Source: Rhynchopus sp. YZ270_cl-10 (lineage: Eukaryota > Euglenozoa > Diplonemea > Diplonemida > Diplonemidae). From it: DNA of 64,000 nucleotides. The stretch covers positions 930,001-994,000 of the forward strand of contig OZ037904.1 of assembly GCA_964035575.1 (NCBI GenBank). The letters run 5' to 3'. The notes under the pieces were generated by a model. It did no database searches. It saw only the letters and a list, made by a program, of their open reading frames with translations, and had not been told where the DNA came from. Below, piece after piece: positions 1 through 8,732 of the stretch. The position numbers and the translations under genes were made by a program. The number at the start of each line of letters is the position of its first letter. Position 1 is the stretch's first letter.

Positions 1-701
1 TGCGCATGGTGGTGTCAGACATAGACGAGGTCATGAAGAAGGCAGAGAAGCGCGAAGAGGACCTCCGATCCCAAGCGGAGACACTCCGAGCGCAGCTGGT
101 CCAAGCATTAAACAACAACAGGAAGAAGCTGCCGCGCCCCCAGGACACAGAGGAGTACCTGCAGCAGGAGGCTGGCAGGTATGCCTTCCATCCCCATTTT
201 TCCAAAATAAACGCATCTTTAGCGAGTGTGAATAATAAAAGAGCGACCAAAATAGTGAAAGACCATCTGAACTGGCTAAGCTGATGATAAAAATAACCTG
301 CTTTTTCAACACCCCCTTTTCTTCACCCAACCTACAGAGCTTTCGAAGCTGGACGACCCAAGGGCCCATACAACGATGGGTCTGCGGAGAAGGCGTGGGG
401 TGGTAGCATCTCGCTGAACGACTACCACTTCCGGAGGTACTACACGCCACGCGGTGCGAACGCCAAGCAGCGGAGCAGGACTGACGCGCGTGGGGGTGCG
501 GTACGTTCGCCTAGGGGCGGGTCGGGCGCCTTCCCCCAGAGGGGTGGGTCGCCAGGTGCAGCCTCCTCGGCACGTAGAGAGGCAACACGTGCCAACCAAG
601 ACCCAGGAGAAGAGCCTCTCAGGGAACGAGGCCTCATGTCACCTCAAAGACCAGCACCTCCCCCAGGGAGAAAGGTCAGGAATGGACGCCTTGTGCCGTG
701 A
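1..701 (+). CDS. 3' part of an unknown spliced gene (exons 1-178 and 338-701)
   Basis: I do not recognise this protein. The frame is open from the left edge, so the gene probably starts outside the window; the ATG at 6 may be internal. The first exon is charged and helical (about 55 residues rich in E, K, R and Q, likely coiled coil). The frame then reaches a GTATG donor at 179. An acceptor ending CTACAG at 337 restores an open frame of 120 codons to the TGA at 699-701. The second exon is compositionally protein-like: a Y/N/G-rich stretch followed by a basic tail rich in R, G, S and P, typical of disordered C termini. The intron is 159 bp, phase 2. The unspliced reading stops at 284 after a low-complexity run, which favours splicing. 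The intron and frame are seen; the function is unknown. Confidence 0.6.
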
Positions 702-1010
702 AAGGGGAGAGAAAAAGAGGGAGGGGAAAAAAAGTTGTGTGTTTTTTGAAGCCTTTGCTCGCCTTTTTTTGCCATTTTTTAACCTTTTTTGTTGTGCCCT
801 TAGATGTGTTTACCACAAAAATATCCCCTGACCCAAATACAGTACACGAAATAACTGACCCATTCCTACCCATTTCCCCCATTTTTTTTTCTCTCTTCCC
901 CCAATCATTGTAAACTTCCCCACTACCACAACAACCAGCTTTTTTTTTTGTCGCCTCTACCTCACTTAGCTTTACTCAAATTATTCCTCCTTTTTTCTTC
1001 TTCATTGGGT
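702..1010. other. intergenic spacer between two genes
   Basis: T-rich spacer with long T runs at 760-790 and 885-950, and no coding signal. It holds the 3' end of the first gene and the 5' region of the oxygenase gene. Similar T/C-rich tracts precede most genes in this window, so it may be 5' leader or promoter sequence, but I see no defined motif. Confidence 0.5.
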
Positions 1011-2123
1011 ATGCGAACAAAACATTGTATAGAGGACACCGAGGAAGCGCATCTTGTCTGTGGTGCTCAGGTTGCCTTGCGGAATCATGAGGAATGGGAA
1101 TGGCTTGAGCACATGGAACCCAACGCCGGAGACGACACCGCCACCTCCATGACGCCAGACCTCAGCGCCAACACCACCTGGGAGGTCATTCCATTTGATG
1201 CCACGCAGTTCACCCTTTCTTGCAATACACAACCATTAACCGTTTCAGGACATACCCTCTGGACATTACACCCCATTGGCGATGGCTCCTGCACCTTACA
1301 CACCCAGGGAGGGTGTCTCTGTGTTGAGAACGGCGCCCTCCACTTGGGTCCGCAGACAGACAATGCACGGTGGTGGGTCGAATTGGTGGCAATACCTATC
1401 ATACATATGGGGTTGGATGTTGCGTCATTCCTGGGTGGGTTGGTCGTCAATACTGCAGCCCAGGTAGGGTTCTTTGCTGTGGAAGGGCATGGGTTGGAGA
1501 GGGTTATCGAGCCGTTGTTGAGACACGCCAAGGAAATCGCATTTTGTGAGAATCGGGGTGCAACGAGAAGCACGTTGTCTTCTTCCACTGGAAAGGCAAA
1601 GCGGACGGCAACGTCAGAGCCAACTCTTATAAACACTCCAGCTTGGTCTACTGAAGGTCAGGAATGTATAGAATCATATCGGATCGCAGCGACAGCGGTG
1701 TTGCTGCGTATTATGCATGCAATTTGCAAGCATTTGGACATCCCATTTGAAGAGAGCAATTCCTATGCTATGTTACGGATGATGAAATATGATGGTAATG
1801 AAGAAGGTGACAACGTAGTAGGGCTGGATGCGCACACAGACAAATCCTGGTTAACTCTTCTCCTGCAAGATGGTGCTGCTGGCCTAGAGGTAGAAGGGCG
1901 AGACGCAAGCACCTGGCTGCCCATTCCAGGGGACTGTACAGTAGTGGTGAACATAGGTGACGCGCTGCAGGCGATCTCCTCCGGGAGGGTCAAGTCTAAG
2001 GTACATCGTGCCGTGCTCCCTAAGAAGGGGACAAGAATGTCCTTCCCGCTCTTCCTTGAGCCCAAAGAATGGCCCGACACTGCACCTCACCCGGACACTG
2101 TTTACACTGTGTATGAGTTGTGA
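1011..2123 (+). CDS. 2-oxoglutarate/Fe(II)-dependent oxygenase, isopenicillin-N-synthase-like
   Basis: Single-exon protein of about 370 residues. The C-terminal half has the Fe(II)-binding triad of the 2OG oxygenase fold: His275 and Asp277 in an HTD motif, and His332. Arg342 and Ser344 form the RxS motif that binds 2-oxoglutarate. Around residues 145-190 there is a DIOX_N-like segment (IPII..., VGFFAVEGHG), as in plant and fungal isopenicillin-N-synthase-like enzymes. Residues about 60-140 form a W/G/C-rich stretch that might be a beta-trefoil-like fold; this is weak. Family members hydroxylate or desaturate small molecules, and the substrate here is unknown. The start is the first in-frame ATG (1011); the ATG at residue 34 is an alternative. 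The start lies just after a GGGTATG string that also resembles an intron donor, so the extreme N terminus is uncertain. Confidence 0.8.
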   Translation: MRTKHCIEDTEEAHLVCGAQVALRNHEEWEWLEHMEPNAGDDTATSMTPDLSANTTWEVIPFDATQFTLSCNTQPLTVSGHTLWTLHPIGDGSCTLHTQGGCLCVENGALHLGPQTDNARWWVELVAIPIIHMGLDVASFLGGLVVNTAAQVGFFAVEGHGLERVIEPLLRHAKEIAFCENRGATRSTLSSSTGKAKRTATSEPTLINTPAWSTEGQECIESYRIAATAVLLRIMHAICKHLDIPFEESNSYAMLRMMKYDGNEEGDNVVGLDAHTDKSWLTLLLQDGAAGLEVEGRDASTWLPIPGDCTVVVNIGDALQAISSGRVKSKVHRAVLPKKGTRMSFPLFLEPKEWPDTAPHPDTVYTVYEL

Positions 2124-2221
2124 GGGAAATTTTAAAAGGGGGGGATAATGTGTAGGCATATAACTTAACCAAAAAGGCTAGATTTTTCTGTAAAGATAAA
2201 GCAAAAACCTCATTTTAAAAC

Positions 2222-3231
2222 CAGGGGTGGGCGGGCACCCTGGGGTTTTTTCCATTTTTTTGGATCGGGCACCCGGGTTTTTTCTAAGGATTTTTACAGG
2301 CAATTTTTGGATTTTTCTGAGAACACGCTGCCCCCCTGCCGAAATATGTTCTCGGTTTTCCCTTTTCGGGGGGTTTTTTTGGCCTTTTTCGGGTTTTCCG
2401 AGTTTTTACCCTCACTGTCACGGGGTCATTTTGAAAAAAATGGGCAAATTCTTGGCTGATACACGTTTTGGTCATTACCACCAGCGAGTTGCTTAGCGGG
2501 GTTAAATTGAACTATGATTCTGGACCCACTGTAACGTGAACCGCCCCCTCGACATTCAAGAAGGGGTCCTAAACCCGGGCGCGCTACGCGCTACGTGCAC
2601 CCCGAATGTTCGGGATGAATATAAAACGGCGCCGCAGGCGAAAAAAAATTAGGGTACAGTATAAAAAATGCAGCTTTACACCACAAAGCCACTCAGCGAA
2701 TCCTTTTTTGCAGAGCAAAAAAGGGAAAATGGCGCCGCAGGCAAATTTTTTTGTAAGGTGCAGCCCTGGGCGGCGCGGAATTATTTTTCTTTTTCGTTCC
2801 TCAGTGCCGTCAGGGCCTGCCCAAGTGCGCCAACGCAATGCACTTTGCTACCACCGTGGTGGCGAGCACTTGCAGCACTGCAAGAAGCAAGGTTCCCTCG
2901 ACGTTTGCAGTCACACGCACCATACTGTATTATTATTTATTCTGTTATGCGGGAGGTGAAAGGGACGAGACCGAAGGAAGCGGGGTGGAGACTTTTTTTT
3001 GTTCATTATGGCTTGGTACCGCACTCCCCGGGCAGAGTGCGAGTTATTCTCAGCCACACGGGGCCCGGCCCGACCCCCCAGACTTTTCCCCCTAAGAATA
3101 ACCCTTAGAAAAATAAATTTACCCCGTATAAAATCCTTAGAAAAAATAATTTTTCCCCCGTGGAAAATCCTTAGAAAAAATAAAATAAAATCAAAATCGG
3201 GCCCCGGGCACCCACTTTAGGCCCAGGCCTG
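2222..3231. mobile_element. non-autonomous hAT-like element, about 1.0 kb
   Basis: Imperfect terminal inverted repeats begin CAGGGGTGGGC on the left and CAGGCCTGGGCC on the reverse strand at the right. The two ends then share a GGGCACCC/GGGTGCCC block. The 9-base direct repeat TTTTAAAAC flanks both ends (2213-2221 and 3232-3240), consistent with an 8-9 bp hAT target duplication. The interior is G- and T-rich, with repeated CCTTAGAAAAA motifs near the right end and two GCGCCGCAGGC palindromes (2628 and 2731). No transposase reading frame is present. Confidence 0.6.
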
Positions 3232-3276
3232 TTTTAAAACTATTTTTTTTTTTTTTTTTTTTTTTTTTCATTTTAC

Positions 3277-3682
3277 CCAGGCTCTCCGCTAGGATTTCCG
3301 ATTTTGAAAATATTCTGTTGATGGTCCACGTTGGTGGGGTACATGCTTGCGCCGCAGGCGCACGGTGCGCAACTTTTTTTTTTACCAACGCCCGAATTTG
3401 ACTTTTTTGGGACGTTTGAGCACTCACCTCTCCATATCTTCTTCTCCTGAGCTTTTTTGACAGGTAGAACGGGTCTGAACCACTTAGCAGAACTTTTTTT
3501 TTTTTTCTTTTTTTCCCCATTTTCAAAAAGTTCTGTTGACAATCAACAGAACTTTAGTACCTACCTTGAGTGCCTGATTTTACCCCAGGCTCTCCGCTAG
3601 GATTTCCGATTTTGAAAATATTCTGTTGATGGTCCACGTTGGTGGGGTACATGCTTGCGCCGCAGGCGCACGGTACGCAACT
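3277..3682. repeat. direct repeat of about 97 bp, two copies 308 bp apart
   Basis: The segment from the CCCAGGCTCTCCGC string through a GC-rich palindrome occurs at 3277-3373 and again at 3585-3682 with few differences. Both copies end in GCGCCGCAGGCGC plus ACGGTGCGC or ACGGTACGC. The space between them is the 3383-3580 repeat listed separately. Confidence 0.8.
3383..3580. repeat. about 200-bp direct repeat, left copy (right copy 6786-6985)
   Basis: The sequence starting TTACCAACGCCCGA and ending TTTAGTACCTA is repeated almost unchanged at 6786-6985, on the other side of the 3-kb element at 3726-6750. It contains an internal inverted repeat, AGTTCTGTTGA / TCAACAGAACT. Since the two copies bracket the 3-kb insertion but are not adjacent to it, they may be a segmental duplication or two copies of one dispersed repeat. 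Confidence 0.8.
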
Positions 3683-3799
3683 TTTTTTTTTAGGGAAAAG
3701 TCACTTAGTGCCCAAGTTTGTTGTACCCATTTAGGATAATACCCAGTGGGTATTATCCTAAATTATTTGGGTATTATCCTAAATTATTTTGGGTATTAT

Positions 3800-4933
3800 G
3801 GGTACTGGGTACTGGGTACTGGGTACTGGGTACTGGGTACTGGGTACTGGGTACTGGGTACTGGGTACTGGGTACTGGGTACTGGGTACTGGGTACTGGG
3901 TACTGGGTACTGGGTACTGGGTACTGGGTACTGGGTACTGGGTACTGGGTACTGGGTACTGGGTACTGGGTACTGGGTACTGGGTACTGGGTACTGGGTA
4001 CTGGGTACTGGGTACTGGGTACTGGGTACTGGGTACTGGGTACTGGGTACTGGGTACTGGGTACTGGGTACTGGGTACTGGGTACTGGGTACTGGGTACT
4101 GGGTACTGGGTACTGGGTACTGGGTACTGGGTACTGGGTACTGGGTACTGGGTACTGGGTACTGGGTACTGGGTACTGGGTACTGGGTACTGGGTACTGG
4201 GTACTGGGTACTGGGTACTGGGTACTGGGTACTGGGTACTGGGTACTGGGTACTGGGTACTGGGTACTGGGTACTGGGTACTGGGTACTGGGTACTGGGT
4301 ACTGGGTACTGGGTACTGGGTACTGGGTACTGGGTACTGGGTACTGGGTACTGGGTACTGGGTACTGGGTACTGGGTACTGGGTACTGGGTACTGGGTAC
4401 TGGGTACTGGGTACTGGGTACTGGGTACTGGGTACTGGGTACTGGGTACTGGGTACTGGGTACTGGGTACTGGGTACTGGGTACTGGGTACTGGGTACTG
4501 GGTACTGGGTACTGGGTACTGGGTACTGGGTACTGGGTACTGGGTACTGGGTACTGGGTACTGGGTACTGGGTACTGGGTACTGGGTACTGGGTACTGGG
4601 TACTGGGTACTGGGTACTGGGTACTGGGTACTGGGTACTGGGTACTGGGTACTGGGTACTGGGTACTGGGTACTGGGTACTGGGTACTGGGTACTGGGTA
4701 CTGGGTACTGGGTACTGGGTACTGGGTACTGGGTACTGGGTACTGGGTACTGGGTACTGGGTACTGGGTACTGGGTACTGGGTACTGGGTACTGGGTACT
4801 GGGTACTGGGTACTGGGTACTGGGTACTGGGTACTGGGTACTGGGTACTGGGTACTGGGTACTGGGTACTGGGTACTGGGTACTGGGTACTGGGTACTGG
4901 GTACTGGGTACTGGGTACTGGGTACTGGGTACC
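3800..4933. repeat. tandem array of GGGTACT, 161 copies
   Basis: The 7-bp unit GGGTACT runs from 3800 to 4926 without a visible interruption (1,127 bp, exactly 161 units), then ends in GGGTACC. Because 7 is not a multiple of 3 and the unit lacks stop codons in every frame on both strands, it produces artificial reading frames of about 400 codons in all frames. These are not genes. Confidence 0.97.
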
Positions 4934-6435
4934 AAGAGAAGGCACCTTGACAGCAGCGAAGGCGCAAGACAAGGTATGTAAATATGTTAACTTTATGGTG
5001 AATATTCAACAAAGTAAGGCCGTCGACTCGTATTTCCTCCAAAAAGTCTCCAGAACAATATTTTACACCCTCAGGCCAACTTATTTTTTAAAGAAATCAC
5101 CTTCTTTAAATTCCCCACCACTCACAACTTCACTTTAAACAGGTATCGCGAGTGCAACATCGAGAACCAACTGTGCAGAACGAGCGAACATATGGGGTGG
5201 AAAGGGGGGTGGGAACACTCTGTCAGTCACTGCTATTGCCATTAACCCAGGGAGCATAGCTAGTGCAAGAAATTCGACTTTGGAAACCTTCCGGAAAGTC
5301 TGTCCTCTGCTTGCGGAGGACGAGGCACAAGAAAATATTGCGTTCCCCCAGAAAACCAGTGCACATTTCACACTCCTTGTGGGTAGTCTTGTTGCCTTTT
5401 TTGTCGAGTAATTTTGGCCCAGGCATGCTCTTGAAGCATGACAATTTAGTGTGTATGGGGCAGGGTGTTGTTTTGTTCTGAATTCTCTTTGTTATAACAT
5501 CTAAGTCAATCGCGGGTGGTGGTTTGTGTAGCGTGAGGCACTCTTTTTAGCAAACTTCCTGCGGCTGCTAAAGTGTTATTTCTTCGGATTTAACAACGTA
5601 CAGCGTAACATAGTGGTTTAGCCTGGTCGACACAACCTTTGATAGATACGGGATAACCAACCCCCTTCGACCCCTTGTGGGTTCACTGAACAAGCCCTCG
5701 TGGTAGTTAAACGCGATTGACATTTACATTTCCTAGAGATGAAAGAACAAGATAACACTTCTGTACCCGCGCATCAAAATTGTGGAAAACTTTGCACCCC
5801 AAACACCCTCAACAACGCCCGCCAAAAGGCGCCCCTTGTTGCTGGGAGTTGTTCTCATGTTTGATACCTGCACAGCGGGCATTCCTCTGAGTCCAACGCA
5901 TGTTTGGCCTGTCTGCGGCGTTGTACTTCAGGTGCACGAAGACAGGGTCTGGTGGTAAATTTTGCGTAGTGTCGCATTCCCTCATGTGTGGGTCACTCAC
6001 ACTTGGCGGTCATGTGCCACTGCGTGGGTCTGGGAATTTGGGTACCTGGGTACAGGAAATTTGTTGTGGAAGACATCAACCACCATGCATTGAGGAGGGT
6101 AAGACAGTGGTCGCAGTTTCTACTTGATAGCATTACAACATTTAACTTCTCCACGGGGGTCTTGGGCCGTTCACTCGGTTATACCTTGACAACCGGAAGA
6201 TATTCTTGAGGCCTTTTTGGTCTCTAGAATATCCGGTCTTCCCGAACGGAGGCACACTTTGTGTGTTACTACGACCTGGCAACTTCCAGCAGTAGGTTAA
6301 GTAATCTTTCTTGTAAATTGTTGGAACATTATCTCCTCAGTGCATGAATGCCCCACGTGACTGGACACTTTTGTGTTTGTCATGTGGAGCTGTGGTTGCT
6401 CTTTCACGACTTTTTTCCTTGTACACCAGTGTGCC
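4934..6435. other. unique interior of the 3-kb element, with a possible spliced exon
   Basis: There is no long reading frame here. One intron-like structure is visible: a GTATGT donor at 4974 and an acceptor TTTAAACAG ending at 5142, resembling the four supported introns. In one frame the codons before 4974 continue for 38 codons after 5143. A different frame is open from 5150 to a stop at about 5409. A related sequence with the same CTTCCGGAAA...TCTGC order recurs near 30660-30760, so this could be a captured gene fragment. A 12-base G/C-rich GGGTACCTGGGT occurs at 6040, close to the right array. Function unknown. Confidence 0.3.
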
Positions 6436-6658
6436 GGTACCTGGGTACCTGGGTACCTGGGTACCTGGGTACCTGGGTACCTGGGTACCTGGGTACCTGG
6501 GTACCTGGGTACCTGGGTACCTGGGTACCTGGGTACCTGGGTACCTGGGTACCTGGGTACCTGGGTACCTGGGTACCTGGGTACCTGGGTACCTGGGTAC
6601 CTGGGTACCTGGGTACCTGGGTACCTGGGTACCTGGGTACCTGGGTACCTGGGTACCC
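6436..6658. repeat. tandem array of GGTACCTG, 27 copies
   Basis: An 8-bp unit containing the palindrome GGTACC is repeated 27 times from 6436 to 6651, then passes into the inverted terminal iterons of the 3-kb element through GGGTACCCAGTACCC. It occupies the position equivalent to the 7-bp array at the other end, so the two ends carry related but different satellites. Confidence 0.95.
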
Positions 6659-6785
6659 AGTACCCAAAAATAATTTAGGATAATACCCAAATTAATTTAG
6701 GATAATACCCAAATAATTTAGGATAATACCTGGGTATTATCCTAAATGGGTACTAGAAACTTGGGTACTAGCCTACTTACCCCTT

Positions 6786-6985
6786 TTTTTTACCAACGCC
6801 CGATTTTGACTTTTTTGGAACGTTTGAGCACTCACCTCTCCATATCTTCTTCTCCTGAGCTTTTTTGACAAGTAGAACGGGTCTGAACCACTCAGCAGAA
6901 CTTTTTTTTTTTTCTTTTTTTCCCCATTTTCAAAAAGTTCTGTTGACAATCAACAGAACTTTAGTACCTAGCGGAGTGCCTGTTT
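6786..6985. repeat. about 200-bp direct repeat, right copy (left copy 3383-3580)
   Basis: Near-identical to 3383-3580, including the AGTTCTGTTGA / TCAACAGAACT inverted repeat and a T run. It ends about 65 bp upstream of the NTF2-like gene and may form part of its 5' region. Confidence 0.8.
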
Positions 6986-7050
6986 TACCCTCCCACCCCA
7001 CAGAGTATCACTCCATACCACACACACCACTCCTTTCCTTCAAAATCACA

Positions 7051-7407
7051 ATGTCCCTGTCTGATATCAACGTTGTAGAGCTTGCCACACGCTTTGTCGA
7101 CCTGCGTAACGCTAAGAAGAGTTCCGACGCAGTGGACCTGTTCGTGACCGATGAGACAATGATCGACGTGCCTGGGGTGATTGGGTCCAGCACCTACAAG
7201 GGAAAGGCGAAGATCCTGAAGAAGTGGAAGAGCGAGGACAAAGAGGACTTCAAGCTGATCAGTGAGGAGGCTTGGCGCTTTGTGAAGCCTGGTGTGGCGA
7301 CACGCCAGCTCAAGGCTGAGTGGCTCTTTCTGAAGATGAAGCTGCAGCACACAATCACCTTCAACTCTGCAGGGAAGATCACTCACATGCTGGTCAAGAA
7401 GCAGTAG
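7051..7407 (+). CDS. small NTF2-like (SnoaL/DUF-type) domain protein
   Basis: A 118-residue single-exon protein. The order is an amphipathic N-terminal helix, VDLF...TMIDVPGVIGSSTYKGKAKILK, then strands with an aromatic WRF and EWLF, and a final strand HMLVKKQ. This matches the cone-shaped NTF2-like fold, in which a small protein forms a pocket or dimer. Length fits a stand-alone domain (110-140 residues). Such proteins serve as transport factors, ligand binders or enzymes, and nothing here decides which. The start ATG sits in CACAATG, the same context as the coenzyme A and cyclase genes in this window. An upstream in-frame extension exists but is T-rich and repeat-derived, so I reject it. 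Confidence 0.6.
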   Translation: MSLSDINVVELATRFVDLRNAKKSSDAVDLFVTDETMIDVPGVIGSSTYKGKAKILKKWKSEDKEDFKLISEEAWRFVKPGVATRQLKAEWLFLKMKLQHTITFNSAGKITHMLVKKQ

Positions 7408-7495
7408 AGTTGCACTGTATTTTGCTTCTTCGAATGTTGAAGGCCAAGGCCAACCTCTTCTCGCATTACGATTTTATTTTCTGATTTTTTTTTTG

Positions 7496-7580
7496 GGTCC
7501 ACCCCCGGTACAGCCGGTCATTGTACCAAAGGTACACTGCCACGAGAGGGCTTTGTATTTCAAGTCAACTTTTTGTTGCA
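7496..7580. repeat. dispersed repeat A copy, 90 bp after the NTF2-like gene
   Basis: Contains the family A core: GGTACAGCCGGTCATTGTAC, then ACGAGAGGGC and TATTTCAAGTCAAC, ending in a T run. About ten copies or fragments of this family occur in the window (20128, 26077, 31350, 47467, 50730, 55158, 56778, 63456, 63645). Confidence 0.75.
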
Positions 7581-8732
7581 CCTTCGATTTTGTAGCTCAT
7601 TTTCTATCATAACTTTAGTTCTTACAAACCTTTATTGTGTCCGCACCATGTGCACGCTGTTAGCTTCCCTATCCCTGCCTTTTCTTGATCAGATGTGTGT
7701 TGCACAAGAGGCACATGCATCTCCCACAAGCTTTCTTTTCTTGGTTTTTGTTGTCCTCTGTGTGCAGAAGCAGTTGCACCATGCTCTTTTACCTGCGTTT
7801 TTCACGGAATTAATTTGATTTACTAAACGTGTAATTGAGGTGTGGCATGAGTGCAATTGCACACATAACGGCAGGCTGTTGCAACTTCCGCTGTGGTTTG
7901 TGTCTTTCTTGGTGGCTTCAAGAAAAGGATACTTGCCTCAGTGGACAGTTTCTTGCTATGTTTGTTATCTTTCTCACAACTTTGCTCCGCACATACAACA
8001 GAGCGCACTTTATTTTTGTCAGATGTCTGAGCCCCGTGATCGCGGGGTGCATTCATTCTCACTCCCATTGATACATTGTTTATTCGCACTTCTTGTGCAG
8101 AAGCCTTTTCTCTTACTTCCCTAGCTTATTGGTTGTTTTCTTTTTTTTTTGGCCGGGTGTGCACAGCAAGGCAATGGCAGGTCTCAAAGTTGCGTTTGTA
8201 TCCGTTGCCTCCGTCTGTGCAGGCGTTGTCCAGTTTTCAAGCTTCCGTTTTCCATATTTTTTTGGAGTTATCTTCTTTTATTTAAAGGTGACTAAGCACG
8301 AGAGGCGTAGGGTCATCTTATAAACTTTTCTTTCTTTTTCGTTTATTTATCATCCCAGAGGTGTTCACATTCAACTCCGATTCATTTTTCTTTTTCTGCC
8401 GGTTTCAAAGCCACCCCACACGTTCAAAGAACGGATGGGATGTGCACTTGGAAGAACGCAAATGGACCCCTCCCCCTCCCCCTCCCCCTCCTCCGTTGTT
8501 AGCTTTTTCATACCCAATTGAGTGGCGTGTGTTCGCATTCTCAGGCTTGCCTTTCATCAGTTGTCTCCACCGTGGGGTTCTTCCCACAGCCGAGCTGTTT
8601 CCTCCGCCCTTTCCTCTTTTCCTCTCCCAACCGAGCACCTCCCCAAAAACAGGACACAACAAAACGGAGGGCCTTTTTTAATCCCTTCTCCCCTCCTTTT
8701 GTCGGTACAAAAAAGGAGGGGATTTTTTTTAA
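7581..8732. other. intergenic region upstream of the kinesin gene
   Basis: More than 1.1 kb with no gene. It is T-rich, with a C/T microsatellite at 8468-8492. It contains weak relatives of repeat B at about 7690 and 8160 and one good copy at 8286-8330. The last 60 bp before the kinesin start include an AAAAAAGGAGGGGA string. No core promoter motif is evident. Confidence 0.5.
8286..8330. repeat. dispersed stem-loop repeat B, copy 1
   Basis: About 45 bp: AGGTGACTAAGCAC, a short spacer, GAGGC, then a TCATCTTATAAAC tail before a pyrimidine run. In better copies (57727, 62698, 63193) CTAAGC pairs with GCTTAG to form a 6-bp stem with a 5-10 base loop. It could be a small structured RNA, a leader or terminator element, or a mobile remnant. 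Confidence 0.6.

Larger units (their letters stand above)
3726..6750. mobile_element. 3-kb TA-flanked element with iteron-built inverted ends and satellite arrays
   Basis: Both ends start CCCATTTAGGATAATACC in inverted orientation and are directly flanked by TA (3724-3725 and 6751-6752). Each terminal region consists of two or three copies of a GGGTATTATCCTAAATTATTT unit in alternating orientation, about 75-90 bp in total. Inside the left end lies a 7-bp array (3800-4926) and inside the right end an 8-bp array (6436-6651). The array units share GGGTAC with the terminal iterons (GGGTATTAT). The unique interior (4934-6430) has no long reading frame and no recognisable transposase, so the element is probably non-autonomous. 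TA duplications are used by Tc1/mariner-type and a few other DDE transposons; the family cannot be named. Confidence 0.75.

Noticed and set aside
1085-1636. Minus-strand 183-codon frame opposite the oxygenase gene
   Set aside because: No recognisable domain, and the plus strand has a clear Fe(II)/2OG signature.
3718-5138. Reading frames of about 400 codons on both strands over 3718-5138
   Set aside because: They are translations of the 7-bp array, which lacks stops in any frame; not genes.
6337-6690. Repetitive frames of about 100 codons across 6337-6690
   Set aside because: Artefacts of the 8-bp GGTACCTG array.
3383-6985. The 200-bp direct repeats at 3383 and 6786 as long terminal repeats of one element
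   Set aside because: No reverse transcriptase or other internal genes, no primer site, and the intervening DNA is explained by a TA-flanked TIR element whose ends lie inside these repeats.
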